Of a stretch of DNA of 64,000 nucleotides, positions 36,079 to 48,992 are shown piece after piece. The DNA is from Stenocarpella maydis (Eukaryota > Ascomycota > Sordariomycetes > Diaporthales > Diaporthaceae). A program made the position numbers and the translations under genes. Within the stretch, counting starts at the first letter, position 1; every line of letters starts with the position of its first letter. The stretch spans positions 1-64,000 of the forward strand of contig NQMI01000052.1 of NCBI GenBank assembly GCA_002270565.1, given 5' to 3'. The notes under the pieces are model-generated. The model did not search any database and was not told where the DNA came from. It saw only the letters and a program-made list of their open reading frames with translations.

Positions 36079-37634
36079 TTATCTATTAGTAAAGCTAGAC
36101 ACCAAACAAGCTACCTATAAGTACATTTCCCATACTACTAACCTCCAGGAACTTTTCCTAATTAATATTTATATCTATTATAAAGCTCTAATTAAAACTA
36201 CCTACTTCCCCCTCTAATTACAACTAGGCCTCCTATACTACTATACCGCCAGCCATCTCTATAGAAGGGCAATAAGCAACCTTGGCAAATTACTTAGTAA
36301 TCCATATATACTTAGCCTTAGCTTCCTCTACCTCCAATCTAACTGCTTTATAGAGTCTAAACTATAATAAATAGCATGCTTTATCTTATAATCCTATTCT
36401 TTCTTCTATATATAAAGGCGCTTAATCTTATTATTAATAACATAATGCTCCTCCTTAGTAGCCTCTAGCTACTCTTTTAGAAGTTAATACTACTTAGTAA
36501 TATTCTAAAAGTCTAAAGGAGATAGCCTTAGAGTGTTATAATAAGAAATACTTAGCTAGATATACTTAATATAGTAAGAAGAATCCTAAGGGGATATTAA
36601 GTATATCTTAATGCTATAGTTCTTATAAAATAAATAGGAAGGCATCTTAATATAATTTCTAGTAATAATAGTAAGAAGGGCATTTCACTCTAACGTTTTC
36701 TAAATATAACTAAGAAAAGAATTTGAAGGTTTCCTAAATAAAGATTTAGTAATATATAAATCTTTAACTCTAAATAATATAATGGATTAAAAAGGTATAC
36801 TTAAATAAGGTAATAAGTAACAATTACTTATAAATTACTTTTAAGAGTAAAAGAAATAAGAGGGGAGATAATATTATAAGCTAACTATAATAGTACCCAA
36901 CAGACCCATTCTAATAACTAAAGAATTAAAATTAAATACTAAAATAGAACCCTATAGGCCTTTAATAATAGAGTTAGTAGCTATATAGAGTTAGAATATA
37001 GAACCCACTAACTAAATAGATATATTATATTAGTAATATATATAACAAATTCTTAGTACTATATATTTAAGCTTAATAATATATTTAATATATCTAGCTA
37101 AAGATATAAACTATATACGTATATATTTATTACTTATGAATAGCACCTAGATAGAATAGCTCTTGAGTAATCAATCTAAGTATCTAAGTATTCATTCTTA
37201 GATAGCCATATTGGCTTCTAATTAGCTATACTCTAACCATATATCATATTATATTCATAACCCAAATATCTTCCAAATACAAACCCTATACACTAAGTTT
37301 ACTATTAGGAAAGAAACCCTAGTAATCATTATACTAGTTCTATTTTTATTATATTTATAATATTATTCCCCTCCTTTAATAACTTTTTATCTTTAAAAAG
37401 CCTATTTAATAAGTTTTCTCTTTCCTTTATTAACTTTTTCTTATATAAAATTTTATTAATTTAATTATAATATTATATATTAAAAAGCTATATTTTGAAA
37501 AATTAAATAAATAGGATTATCTTGTTACTTTAATCAAGTCCTTAGGTTTTAAAGTAATACTTTATATATTTTATAAGATAAAAGGGTAATCTTATGAAAT
37601 AATAAAAAAGGCATTATATTATTTATTATAACTT
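36079..37634. repeat. AT-rich repeat block with a possible minus-strand gag coiled coil
   Basis: Mostly stop-dense. At about 36300-36480 the minus strand reads a Lys/Glu-rich helical stretch (LEATKEEHYVINNKIKRL), which could be a retrotransposon gag or another degraded gene. No firm assignment. Confidence 0.4.
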
Positions 37635-38097
37635 TAATAGAAATAGGAACTAGCCGTTAGCTATAAGTAGGATAGGAACCCACTTAGCTAACTCAGCAGA
37701 CCGAAGGAAGCAGCATAAATACGCACAACCCAGCATATAACCTAATATTAGGTAAACTAGAGCAATTAGAGCAATAATTGCTTCCAGCACTCTTATACTA
37801 TAGCGCAATAGGAGTAATACTTATTCTAGATACTCCCTTATAATAAATCACTAAGTATAACTAGCGCTCTTAGTACTTTAGGCTAAAGAAACAAATTACA
37901 TCTATATATATTTTTTAGTGTTACATAATGTAGCTTAAGATAGCTATTTAATAATTAATCTAATTATTTACCTAGAAATAGCCTTAATAGATTTTAATTA
38001 TCATTATCATATTACTTAAATTAATTCTATTTTTAATACCCCTTAAATATAAAACTATTTATTAGGTTTATTAGCTAAGAAATAGCTATAATTATTA
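37635..38097 (+). repeat. Ty3/gypsy-family LTR, copy C (5' LTR)
   Basis: Starts TAATAGAAATAGG (RIP form of TGATAG) and ends AATTATTA. Followed by a (TAA)n tract and TATATATTTATTA, as after copy B. Confidence 0.7.
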
Positions 38098-41000
38098 TAT
38101 TTTAACTACTTTTATTTAAATATTTATATGAACCATAAATAATAGCTTATATAATTACCCTTAAGAACTTTATTTTCATAATATTTAACTTTGATAATAA
38201 TAATAATAATAATAATTAATATAACCTTTAGTAGGAAATAACTGATATTAAGTATATATTTATTACTCCTTATAAATGTTAAAAGACAATTACTAAAATA
38301 AATTATTTTTATAGTTTTATAAATACTTAAGCTTATTAAAATACAACAATGGAAATACTTTAATATAAAATCTATACCCTATAAGTAGCTATTAATATTA
38401 TTAATATACTTCTTCAAATAGAGCGTATATAAAGCTTAATACTCCTATATCCAATAATAGAACTAACTCTAAAATAACTATAAGCCTACTTAACATAGGT
38501 TAATATATAGTACTTTATTTGAAAGGGATAAACTTTAGTATAATTTAAACCCTATTTTAAGAATTATCTAAAAACTAAAGACTTTATATAATATAAATAT
38601 AAAACCTAAGAGATCTTTAATACCTATAAAGGCTATAAAGCTGCCCTAAGGACTCTCTTTTAAAACCTAAATAAGGAATAATGAGCTGAATGGAACCTTA
38701 TAAAGCTTAAGTAAAAGAAAGCTACTTTAATACATATAATAAACTCTAAATATATCTATATATAAACTAACTATGTAAATAATATCTATATATTTATATT
38801 TTATAATAAACTTAAAAATATAATAAAAACTAAACTAACTAAATAAGACTAGCTTAATATCTTCTTATAATATATTAAGCTAGCTATTAAGATTAACAAC
38901 TACCTATATAAGTATTATATTAAAAAAAGAGTAATGACTATAATATTTTCCAATATAAAGCTAACACTAGAAGATATTACCTATCTAAAATTATAATTTT
39001 CGAATAATATATAGAATCTATAAAGCTTAATATAGCTTAATAATAGCTGAAAAAGAATAAAAATGATATTGAATATTATAACTATAATGAAAAAGGTTAC
39101 GTTATATAAAAATATTATAGTAAAAAAATGAATAACTAAAAGCCTATATTATAAAACTAGTAAGTTAATATTATTACTAAAACTAAGTCTAAAAACCATA
39201 CTAAACTTAGCTAAATAGCCTATTTCATAAATTATTATCGTATATAGCTTTTAAATAAAGAAGCCTTAGGATAGTTCCCTAAAGCACTTAAAACTAAGAC
39301 ACTAATAATAATAAAATAATAAGAAATTAAGATTAGTACTAACTAAGTAGCACCCTTAGTACTATCAAACTAAAACCCCTATAAGTAGATAAATATCAAT
39401 CTTAAGAAGGGATAGAGATAATATAGTTTAAAATGATAAATTAGCTCTACTATTAGCAAGATTCCCTCTAAATAACCCCTAAATGCATGAATAACACTAA
39501 TGATACTATAAACTCTTATAGGTATTAAATATTTTAATTAATATAACATATATTATATTAATAAAATTAAAGAAAATTTCTCCTTATCATAGGATAATAT
39601 AATAGAGATATTTGAGCTTTATAAATAAGATAAACTAAAATACCAAAGCATTACTAATTATGCCATAAAATAAGAATATACTATACTGGAGTTATAATCT
39701 AACTACTCCTTAACCTATTTATAAAACCTAGGAGTATAGAAATAGAATACTTAAAGTATATATTAAGCAAAAGGTTTAAGACTAGCACCTAAGAAGATAC
39801 TAAATAGATATACTCTTGCCCTTGAATAATAAGAATATAGTACTAAAGGTCCTTGTATTAGTAATAATAATAATATAAGTAGCATATGGACTTATAAAAG
39901 GAGCCATTCAAAGGATAAGAAGATCTTTATTAAAAATAATTAATAGCAAAAATTACTAGAAGCTATACCTAAATAAGCCTTAGCTAGCTATAAAAAACTA
40001 AAGAAGGTTTCTCCATATAATAGAAAGTAGGAAATATAAATACCTTAAGATGTTAATATAAATTAAATAATAGGCCTTTATAGCATTTATTAATAGTGAA
40101 GCCTAAGGAAATTTTATTTTACTAGTAGTAATAAATTAATATAAGATACTGTAATAAAAGAAAATAGAACCCTATTTACTTAATATAATTAATAGATAGG
40201 AAGTAATTTATAGTGATATGTTTATTAATATAGATACTAATTACCTTTAAGTTATCTTTACTAACTATAATAAAAGTATCCAATTTAATATTATAGATAT
40301 AGTAATATATAAGATTATACTTGGGATTCTATAGCTTAGAAAGAGCAACCTACATATTAACTAAACTACTAGCTAGATATTTTAGTTAATACCTAAAGGA
40401 GGGATAGATAATGTAAAGAAATAATAAACTTTAGTCCCTAAGGATAGCAGTACAAGCTATACTTAAATAGACTTACTAGTAAATAGAACCAAGGAAGTAT
40501 ATTGCCGTCAAGGCAGTCTAGTGTAAACTAATAAAATAATAGAGCTAAATATAATACATAATAAGGATATATACTGGGATAATATTCTACTATAACCTAA
40601 AAAGATAATATTACTATAGGCTATATAGTAATAAATATAGGAAATCCAAGCAGCTACTAAATAGAAAGAATTAGAATAAGACATCCTAGGGATAATTATT
40701 ACATTCCTAGAAGGAACCTGATAATAAGCAAAACAATAATACTAGCTCTTATATATAAAATTAATTCAACCTATATTTAAAAGGTTTATCTATATAGTAT
40801 AAAAGGAAAAACAAGATAGTATATTCTTAAGACTAGAGTAAGTACTAAAAGAATACTACTAGTTCTCTAAGGTCTTTTAAGAATAACTTATATAGTTTTA
40901 CCTTAGTATATTAAATAAAACTATAAGGTTTCGCTTAAACTAAGCAGTATATTAAAGTTCTATAAGATTTATAGACTTCATAATGAATAAGTAAAGATAC

Positions 41001-41419
41001 TTTATAAGTACCTTAATTAGAATCTTAAGAAGGAATATATATAACCCTTGAAATTACCTATACGATATCTAATCTTATTTATACTTAAGAAGAATAGTAA
41101 ACTATACCTTTATATTAACTATTAATACCTAAATAATATTTTAATTAAAGACTACTACGTCTTATTACTTATTAAGGAGTTATAAGATAAACTTGAGGGA
41201 GTATAATAGTTCGTAATACTTAATGTAAAATATAGATATAGCTTTATCTAAATTAAAGAAGGGGAAGAATAAAAGATAGTATTTAGAATATCCTATAGAT
41301 ACTTTGAAACATTGGTTATACTATTTAAGCTTAATAATACCCTAGCATTATTCTAAAAATTAATTAACTCAGTCCTTAATAATATCCTTATATTCTTTAA
41401 GAATCTTAAGATATATAAG

Positions 41420-41728
41420 TGTTAAACGGAACCGCTCAGCAGGGCGTTGGTACTCCGTGCAAGGAGTTACCCTAGACTTCGTTGTAAGGAGTTACCCTAG
41501 ACTTCCTAGCAAGGAGTTACCCTAGACTTGCGAGTCAGGCGATTTTCGCTAAGTACGCCCAGTGCGTGCGTGACGCAAGATGAGTTTGGTGGCCGTGAGT
41601 CGATTATTTTGGCCTGCATTTGCACCTTAATTCAGACCTCTGCATTACCCTTATTTCTTACCCAAAAAGTATATGACTTAGTGCATTGGATAGCCTGATT
41701 TCTGAAGTTTGTATGTACTTAATTTGGG
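41420..41728 (+). repeat. 594-bp LTR-like element, copy 5 (half, inverted)
   Basis: Begins TGTTAAACGGAACC on the plus strand, i.e. opposite orientation to the other copies. It stops at AATTTGGG right before the N at 41729. Confidence 0.85.
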
Positions 41729-41729
41729 N

Positions 41730-42039
41730 CCCAAATTAAGTACATACAAACTTCAGAAATCAGGCTATCTAATGCACTAAGTTATATACTTTTTGGGTAA
41801 GAAATAAGGGTAATGCAGAGGTCTGAATTAAGGTGCAAATGCAGGCCAAAATAATCGACTCACGGCCACCAAACTCATATTGCGTCGCGCACGCACTAGG
41901 CGTACTCAGCGAAAATCGCCTGACTCGCAAGAAGTCTAGGGTAACTCCTTACTAGAAGTCTAGGGTAACTCCTTACAAGAAGTCTAGGGTAACTCCTTGC
42001 AGGAAGTGCCAACGCCCTGCTGAGCGGTTCCGTTTAACA
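41730..42039 (-). repeat. 594-bp LTR-like element, copy 6 (half)
   Basis: Starts CCCAAATTAAG, at exactly the position where copy 5 stops, and ends TTTAACA. It carries the subfamily variant GCAGGAAGTGCCAACGCCC shared with copy 7. Copies 5 and 6 form an apparent perfect inverted junction around a single N. Confidence 0.85.
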
Positions 42040-44507
42040 AATATTAAAAGAATGTTACTAGTTCTTTATGACCTTTTGGAAATAACTTAATATCATTTTA
42101 TTTTAATATAATAAATAAAACCACTAGATCCTATTCAAACTAGATATCATACTATAATTTTATAAGATCTATAGACTTAATAAAGAATAATTAAAAATAC
42201 TTTATAAATACTTTAATAAAAACCTCAAGAAGAAATTATATAACCTTTAAAGTTGCCTATGGGATATTTAATTTTATTTATACTTAAAAAAGATAATAAC
42301 TTATAACTTTATATTAAATATTAATAACTAAATAATATTATAATTAAGATTTATTACTTCTTATTACTTATTAAAAAACCATAGAATAAACTTTAGGAAG
42401 TATAATATTATATAATATTAAATTTAAAGTATAAATAAAATCTCATTCATATTAAAAAAATAAAAATAAACAATATTATTTAAAGTATATTATCTATGCT
42501 TTAAAATATTACTTATATTATTTAAGCGTATTAGTGTTTTGATATTATTTAAAAAAAATGATTTAAGTCTTAATAAGTATCTTAACTACTTTATTATTAT
42601 ATATTTTAATAATAGTTTTATATTTGTGAGGAACTTACGATATAAAAAGAATATATTAAGAAGGTACTTTAAAAGGTTTAAAAAGCTAATTTACTTATAT
42701 AATTAAAGAAATATTATTTCTATATATAAAAATTTAATTGTTTTAAATACATTATCTAATTAAGGGAAATTTAATTATAAGACTTTAAAATTATAGTAAT
42801 TAGGAATTAACTTACTCTAACTAATATGAAGAGTATATAAGGATTTTGAAGATATATTAACTTTTACTAACAGTTTATTAAACGTTTAGAACGACATTTT
42901 ATAACTCCTTATAAATTCTATAAAAAATGATAAACCACTTGTACAAGGAAATATAAAATAAAAAGTACTTAATAAAATTAAGGTGTAAGTCCTCTTAAAG
43001 CTGGTACCTTTAGAAGTAGATCTAAAAAGAATTTAAAATTATAATAAATTTATTAGACTTTATTATTAGAAGGGAGATAAAATAAAGGAATAAATGGAGG
43101 AAATTTCACCCTATTACCTTTTCTTTAGAAAACTTAATAAACTTAAACCAACTACGTAATATATAATAAAAACCTTTTAATAATTATTAATATATTTTAA
43201 GAATAAGAATACTACCTAATTAGTACTAAATACATAATTAAGGTTTATATAAATTATAAGAACTCAGTATACTTTACTATTAAAAAAGAANNNNAAATTA
43301 AAATATAAGTTCTCTTAAAATCAATACTTTTAAAAGTAGATTTAAATAAGGAATTTAAAATTAAAAGTAACTCTTTAAATTATGTTATTAAAAAGCAAGA
43401 TAAAATAAAGGAATAAATAGGGAAATTCAACCTTATTATCTTTTCTAGAAAACTTAATGAATCTAAACTTAATTACCTTATATATAATCAAGAACTTATA
43501 ATAATTATTAAAATATTTTAAAATTAAGAATATTACCTAATTCATATTACGTATTTAATTAAAGTTTATATAAATCATGAGAACTTAATATACTCTATTA
43601 TTATTATGGAGCTTAATCAATAATAAATCTAATAATTAAATTACCTATCTTTATTTAATATCAAATTTATTTATTAGAAAGAATCAAAAATAAATAAATA
43701 AATACGCTGAATAAATAAAAGCCTAAATTTAGCAAATAATGATTTATAGCTGCTTATGAAATATTATTCTAAAAATATTTTATATAAAACGTTAAGTAAT
43801 ATTATAAAGATATTTTAAAATTAAAGAAACCTTATCTTTAAAATATGAAATAAATTTAATACTATAAAGGTAAATACTATCTACCTTTAGCTCTTTAGAA
43901 GGAAGTTACTTAAGGACTTTACAAAATATTAGTATATAAATATTAAGGTATATCAATAATATATCTATAATTTAAATAATATTAAAACGTTTTAAATATA
44001 AAAACTATTATTATAAAAGTTATTAATAAATACAATATTTATAATAGAAGTAAGCTAAATAAATATAAGCTATATAAACTATTATAATTACTATTACTAT
44101 TTAAGAGATTATGAAACTTAATTAATTTACACTTTATAATTAAACTCTCTTTATTAATTAAATTAATAACTAAGGTTAAATATAATATTATTTTACTTAT
44201 AATAAATAGATTTATAAAGTATACCTCCTTTATACCCTAAAAGAAAGTAAGTATAATCAAAGAACTTACTTATATCTTTCTAGGAATTATTATTAGTTAA
44301 TATAAACCATTAAAGAAAATTATTTTTAATAGAGATAATACATTATGTTAAACTTTTAATCTTCTTTAATAAAATAACTAGACGCGAAATATAAGCTACT
44401 AATAATAATATACTTATAAATAGATAAATAAATTAAATACCTTAATTAGATTCTAGAGTAGTATTTATACTACTATATTACCTATTACTAGAATAACTAA
44501 GTATAGC

Positions 44508-45100
44508 TCTGATGAATTTGTGCTATAAAATAGCATTCAGTTCAGCGTGTGTTTCGGCAGGGTCGCAGTGTGGTGCCCTGAGGCGAATTCGGACAATTGA
44601 CAGTGGTCTGGACAACTTTGTATTGAATTAAGTTGGGCTTCTGTAAGCCCTCCTTATATACCCTCCGACCTCGTCTCACCCCTGGGCACGCTGCGGTAGG
44701 CTCTGGTGCAAATTTGCAAATGCCGGAGAATTCGCCCTTCCAACACACCATCTTTGGTTCCAAGCCACCAGCCAACCATAGCCCTGGCAATGCCCAAATT
44801 AAGTACATACAAACTTCAGAAATCAAGCTATCTAATGCATCAAGTTATATACTTTTTGGGTAAGAAATAAGGGTAATGCAGAGGTCTGAATTAAGGTGCA
44901 AATGCAGGCCAAAATAATCGACTCACGGCCACCAAACTCATCTTGCGTCGCGCACGCACTGGGCGTACTTAGCGAAAATCGCCTGACTCGCAAGTCTAGG
45001 GTAACTCCTTGCTAGAAAGTCTAGGGTAACTCCTTACAAGAAGTCTAGGGTAACTCCTTGCAGGAAGTGCCAACGCCCTGCTGAGCGGTTCCGTTTAACA
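44508..45100 (-). repeat. 594-bp LTR-like element, copy 7 (solo), TSD ATAGC
   Basis: Full-length 593 bp with perfect 5-bp flanking repeat ATAGC (44503-44507 and 45101-45105), inserted in the integrase region of the gypsy element. Confidence 0.85.
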
Positions 45101-46109
45101 ATAGCTACTATTACTTATATAATATATATAACTAATATATTATTATTTTATACTAATTATAATTTTAATTTAAATATTTATAAATACTTTATTAAAGAAA
45201 CTGAAGTACTTAAGGGTGTAAGTTATATAAAGAATATTAAAGACATTTAAAAAGAATCCCTTTATTTAATTTCTACTTTATATAAATAATAATAATAAAA
45301 TAATTAAACAAAAAGTACTTAAAAGAATTAAACTTTAGAAAGGAAGATATAANAAAAATCTCTTTTAATGTTAAATATTACTAACTCTTAGTTAACAACT
45401 TTAAAACTATTATTATATTAAAAAACAGAAGCTAGATTAAAAACTTTAAAAATTACCTAATTTATTACTAAATAAGCTTCTTCTTCTTCTATATAGCTCT
45501 CCTTAGGATGATTTAATAAATAGAGGCCCTTATATAATATCTATTAACTCTACTCTACTACCTTATAATACTACTACCTAAAAGTACCTAACTTAATAAG
45601 ATACTTCTTTATCTTATATTGCTTCTTTCATAAAGCTTCTAATACTTAATAAAGCACATTTTTAGCTTCCACTTCTTAATATTTTCGGTATCTTTTCTTT
45701 AAAGTTCAATCTTAAACTAAAGAAATTAAATTTAAAAGAATCAAAAATAAATAAATAAGATAATGTATTACCTATTGGAACTTATAAATATACCTATACC
45801 TATATAAAAATAGCGAGGATAAATATAATTTACTAAATTACTTCTTATTATTTAAATTAAGTATATAATACTTTTAATTATATTACTAATATAAATTACA
45901 AAGTATAACTTTAAAACCTATCTGTTTCATTAGTAAATTAAGAGTATTATTTTACTATATTTGCTTAAAATAAGGTTTACATATATAGCCTAATAATATA
46001 CTTGGCAAATAAATAAAAAGTATTAAGAAAAATATATATAGATAAAGGAAATAGAAAAAGAACCTATTATTTAGCTTTTTTAAGATGAAAAAGTAATAGA
46101 GGAGGGGAT

Positions 46110-46574
46110 TGATATTCTAAATATAATAAAACTAAAAACTAAAAATAGATTATTAGTCCCCTAGAGGTATCAATAAACTCTATAGGCTAGCTAGCTAGGC
46201 TAATAGAAAGAAGCATAGCTATTAGTATATATAACCTCAATTACTTACTTATATAAGAAAGGAATTACTTAGACTATTAATAGAGTAGTAAGTTAAGTAA
46301 GCTACTAAAGTAGTAGGATTACCAGCTTATAAGTAAGTTAATAAATTAAGTAAGCTAGGCTAAAGAAATAAATTATATAAAACTAATAATTATTACTACT
46401 AGATAGTAATACTTAGGATAGCTCTTTATCAGTTAATTTAAGTATTTACTTAAAATAGCTTTAATAACTTTTATTTACTATTATTATACTACTTGAAATA
46501 ATTCCACCTTAAATGCCTCTTAAATATGAACCCGCTTACTAGGCTTATCAGCCAAGAACCAGCTTTAATTATCA
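46110..46574 (+). repeat. Ty3/gypsy-family LTR, copy D (3' LTR)
   Basis: Starts TGATATTC, ends CAGCTTTAATTATCA. The end is the least RIP-changed of the four copies and defines the LTR terminus. Confidence 0.7.
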
Positions 46575-47900
46575 CAGATTTATAGATTATGTAGATATCT
46601 ATAAATCTATAAATTTATACTACCTATAGATCTATAGATCTATAGATTTGTATCTATAATGTAGATATTATTATTATAACTCTGATCTTTAATAGTTTTT
46701 AAATATTTATAGCTAGCTTTTTCATAATTATTTAATTAATTAAATATAATTTTTAATCTTAATTATGTTTTAATAAATTATTATACTTAATACTTATTAC
46801 CTAACTTATTATTATATAATTTTAATAAAAGCTTACTTATATTTTTTAAACTTTTAAATCACATTACAATCTTTTAATACTTTAATTAATAATGTATTTA
46901 ATCAATATTTCCTTTTTATTTAAATCAAATTGATATTTTTAATATAGACATTTTTATAAGTATATTATTATATTTTTTAATATATAAAGTTTTCTAAATA
47001 TATTATTACATTATTTTATATTATATTATAATATTTAATAATTAAGTTTTATTAGAATTAAGACCTTAAATTATTAAAACAGCCTCCTTATATTAAGTCT
47101 CAATATAGTTAAAAGCTTTGTAAAGAATACATAAGAAATAATATATTACATGATTTTAAATAATTCAGTTTATACCTGTGAGAAAGCTAATATTAAACTT
47201 ATAAAGTATTAAAGAGCTAGAAAAAGTTAAATTTAACTTAAAAGAGTACTTAATATTAAGAAATCTTTAATAATAATTAATAAACATTAAAAGAAAATAT
47301 AATTAGCTAATAAAGTAACTAATAATAATAGAAATTTGAATTTTAATAAATCTTATAAACAATAATGTAATAGCTATAGTAGAACTAAGTATAATTTAAA
47401 GACTTATAAAAAGAATATATGAAACTCTAATAAGTTATATTTTAAATAGATAATTATAAGTCAACCGTGATTAGTATTACTTAATATAAGTATATATGTA
47501 TTATTAATTGATAGTAAATTAAAATTTTAAAAGTAAAGTAAGTATTATTTAATATAAAATATTTTTTTCTTATTAAAAGTTATCTTTTTAAAACTAGTAT
47601 TATATTTATTTCATTTACTTTAAATCTATAAAATTAATTAGATTTAATAACTAAGTATAATTAGTACTAATTGGTACTAAATTTTATTACTTACTTAGTC
47701 CTAGGCAGGTACTAAGGTAGCCTAAAATTAATAAATTTACTAAAAACTAGCTACTTCCTGGTCCTGGCTACTTTTTAATACCCTATATTATTATAAACTT
47801 ATTATCTTTTATCCCTTAGGAATAACTATTATTTATCTTAATTAAGAAGAGGAAGTTAAAGAATATAAATAGTTTATATTTTTTGTATATACTGTAATTT
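46575..47900. repeat. AT-rich RIP-degraded DNA with CTATAGAT palindromes
   Basis: No coding signal. At 46578-46672 a cluster of overlapping ATAGATCTATAG-type palindromes occurs. The block ends where GC content rises near 47900. Confidence 0.6.
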
Positions 47901-48581
47901 TATTACTCTGGATGTGGGTAGGAAAGCTGGAAATAGTGCTCACCCATCAAACATCCACCCCGTAATACATTATGTTTAGCAACTTGCTCCCCGAGATGTG
48001 GGGGATACTTTGTACTACACTGTGGCATGAGCGATGTGCCGCCCTGCCGTCCCTTCTCCCCGGTGTCGATCTCTGCACTCAAAGAGTTTAGACGGAAAGT
48101 ATCCAGGGTATTGCCCAGTAACAGAATTACAATTCAGAGACGGGTTTGACCGGCTCATGATGCATGATGGAGCTGAAAATCCACATGTCTTCGTCTATTA
48201 TACTAAGTATGTAGTCTGTGTGTTTCCACCGGAAACCTGCTAGACTCGTTGTTCTGCTGGGTATCGAGCTGTGAAAGCCTTCCTTCCATACAATATGAGG
48301 CTTGTGAAGGCGGCCGTATTGCTTGAGGATGTCTCCACATTGTGAAAGCTATTCCTACAGACAACCATGTGCCAAAGCAGACACGCCAGAAGCCGGCCCT
48401 CGTCTTGATGATACGTGCGTATCCGTGTTCGCTGTCTCCGCGGCTGTGCCTCTTGGTGATTCAAAGTTCGTCGAGGACGTGCTTATGATCGAGCCTTGGG
48501 TAGTCGCTGTTTGCCCATGCCTTGCAGAGCCGAGACATCCTGTAGCAAAGTCGTTAGTGCGAGGCGCTTCTGGGCGAGTGG
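47901..48581. other. Downstream region of the small secreted gene
   Basis: GC-balanced. Short plus-strand frames here (e.g. 48034-48243) have no recognisable motif. It probably holds the 3' UTR of the minus-strand gene ending at 48582. Confidence 0.5.
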
Positions 48582-48992
48582 TCATCGTGCACCAACCTGA
48601 GCGGCCGAAATGCTGGCAGCTTCTGGGGCGGCTCCAACTCCTGATGCGGCGCCCTCTGCTGCGCCTGCGCCAGCACCACCCTCTGCGCCTCCAGCACCAC
48701 CCTGAGCACCTCCAGCACCACCCTCTGCACCTCCAGCACCACCCTCTGCACCTCCAGCGCCACCCTCGGCGGCTCCTCCTTCGGCTCCTCCTGCGGCTTC
48801 ACCGCCCCCGAAAGAGATCTCACCTGTTTGCAGTTAGCAGAGAGTTGACTAAAGCATGGCTAGAAGCAGAAGGTTCTTACCATCACCAACCACCAAGGCG
48901 GGAGAATAAGCTCCGAGGTTGATATTAAGAGGTGCACCTTGGGTCAGCCACGCAAGTGCGCCCAGGTAGAGGAGGATGCTGCGAGTATACAT
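48582..48992 (-). CDS. Small secreted Gly/Ala-rich repeat protein
   Basis: Two minus-strand exons, 48881-48992 and 48582-48823, are joined by a 57-nt intron (GTAAGA donor, CTAAC branch near the acceptor, CAAACAG) in matching phase: 117 aa. Exon 1 encodes a signal peptide (MYTRSILLYLGALAWLTQG, likely cleaved before APLN) and a conserved-looking NINLGAYSPALVVGDG segment completed across the intron, then EISFGGG. Exon 2 holds about four 7-residue repeats of the type EGGAGGA (21-bp DNA period, about 48660-48790), then an Ala-rich tail ending AAQVGAR. Secreted proteins with an APxNxNLGAYSPALVVGDGEISFG-like start occur in Sordariomycetes; the role is unknown. It contains no cysteine, so it is not a typical disulfide-rich effector. 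It lies next to a transposon-rich block. Confidence 0.8.

Larger units (their letters stand above)
38200..46000 (+). pseudogene. Ty3/gypsy gag-pol remnant
   Basis: A gag zinc knuckle at 39074-39118 reads Y-X2-Y-X4-Y-X4-Y where CCHC is expected. The protease-end region at about 40290-40385 reads IILGIL then LRKSN. Reverse transcriptase at 41085-41395 reads in the order of the DYR, LPLI, EGEEWKTAF and FGLTNAPA blocks, but with RIP substitutions. A second, more damaged RT follows at 42040-42660, with IIYFNN in place of the YxDD box. RNase H lies at 42990-43285 and again at 43295-43620. Integrase at 44170-44505 reads LLIINRFIKYTSFIP; LTR copy 7 then interrupts it. All catalytic Asp codons inspected have gone to Asn. 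Confidence 0.75.
37635..46574 (+). mobile_element. Ty3/gypsy LTR retrotransposon, heavily RIP-mutated, with nested insertions
   Basis: Flanked by same-orientation LTRs at 37635-38097 and 46110-46574. Inside, in order: gag, zinc knuckle, protease, reverse transcriptase, RNase H and integrase, all on the plus strand. Three 594-bp LTR copies (41420, 41730, 44508) and gaps break it, and the RT and RNase H regions occur twice, so two element copies may be merged in the assembly. No target duplication was verified. Confidence 0.7.

Noticed and set aside
48323..48922. 199-aa plus-strand frame
   Set aside because: It is the antisense shadow of the small secreted gene; its His/Leu/Arg repeats are the complement of the Gly/Ala coding repeats.
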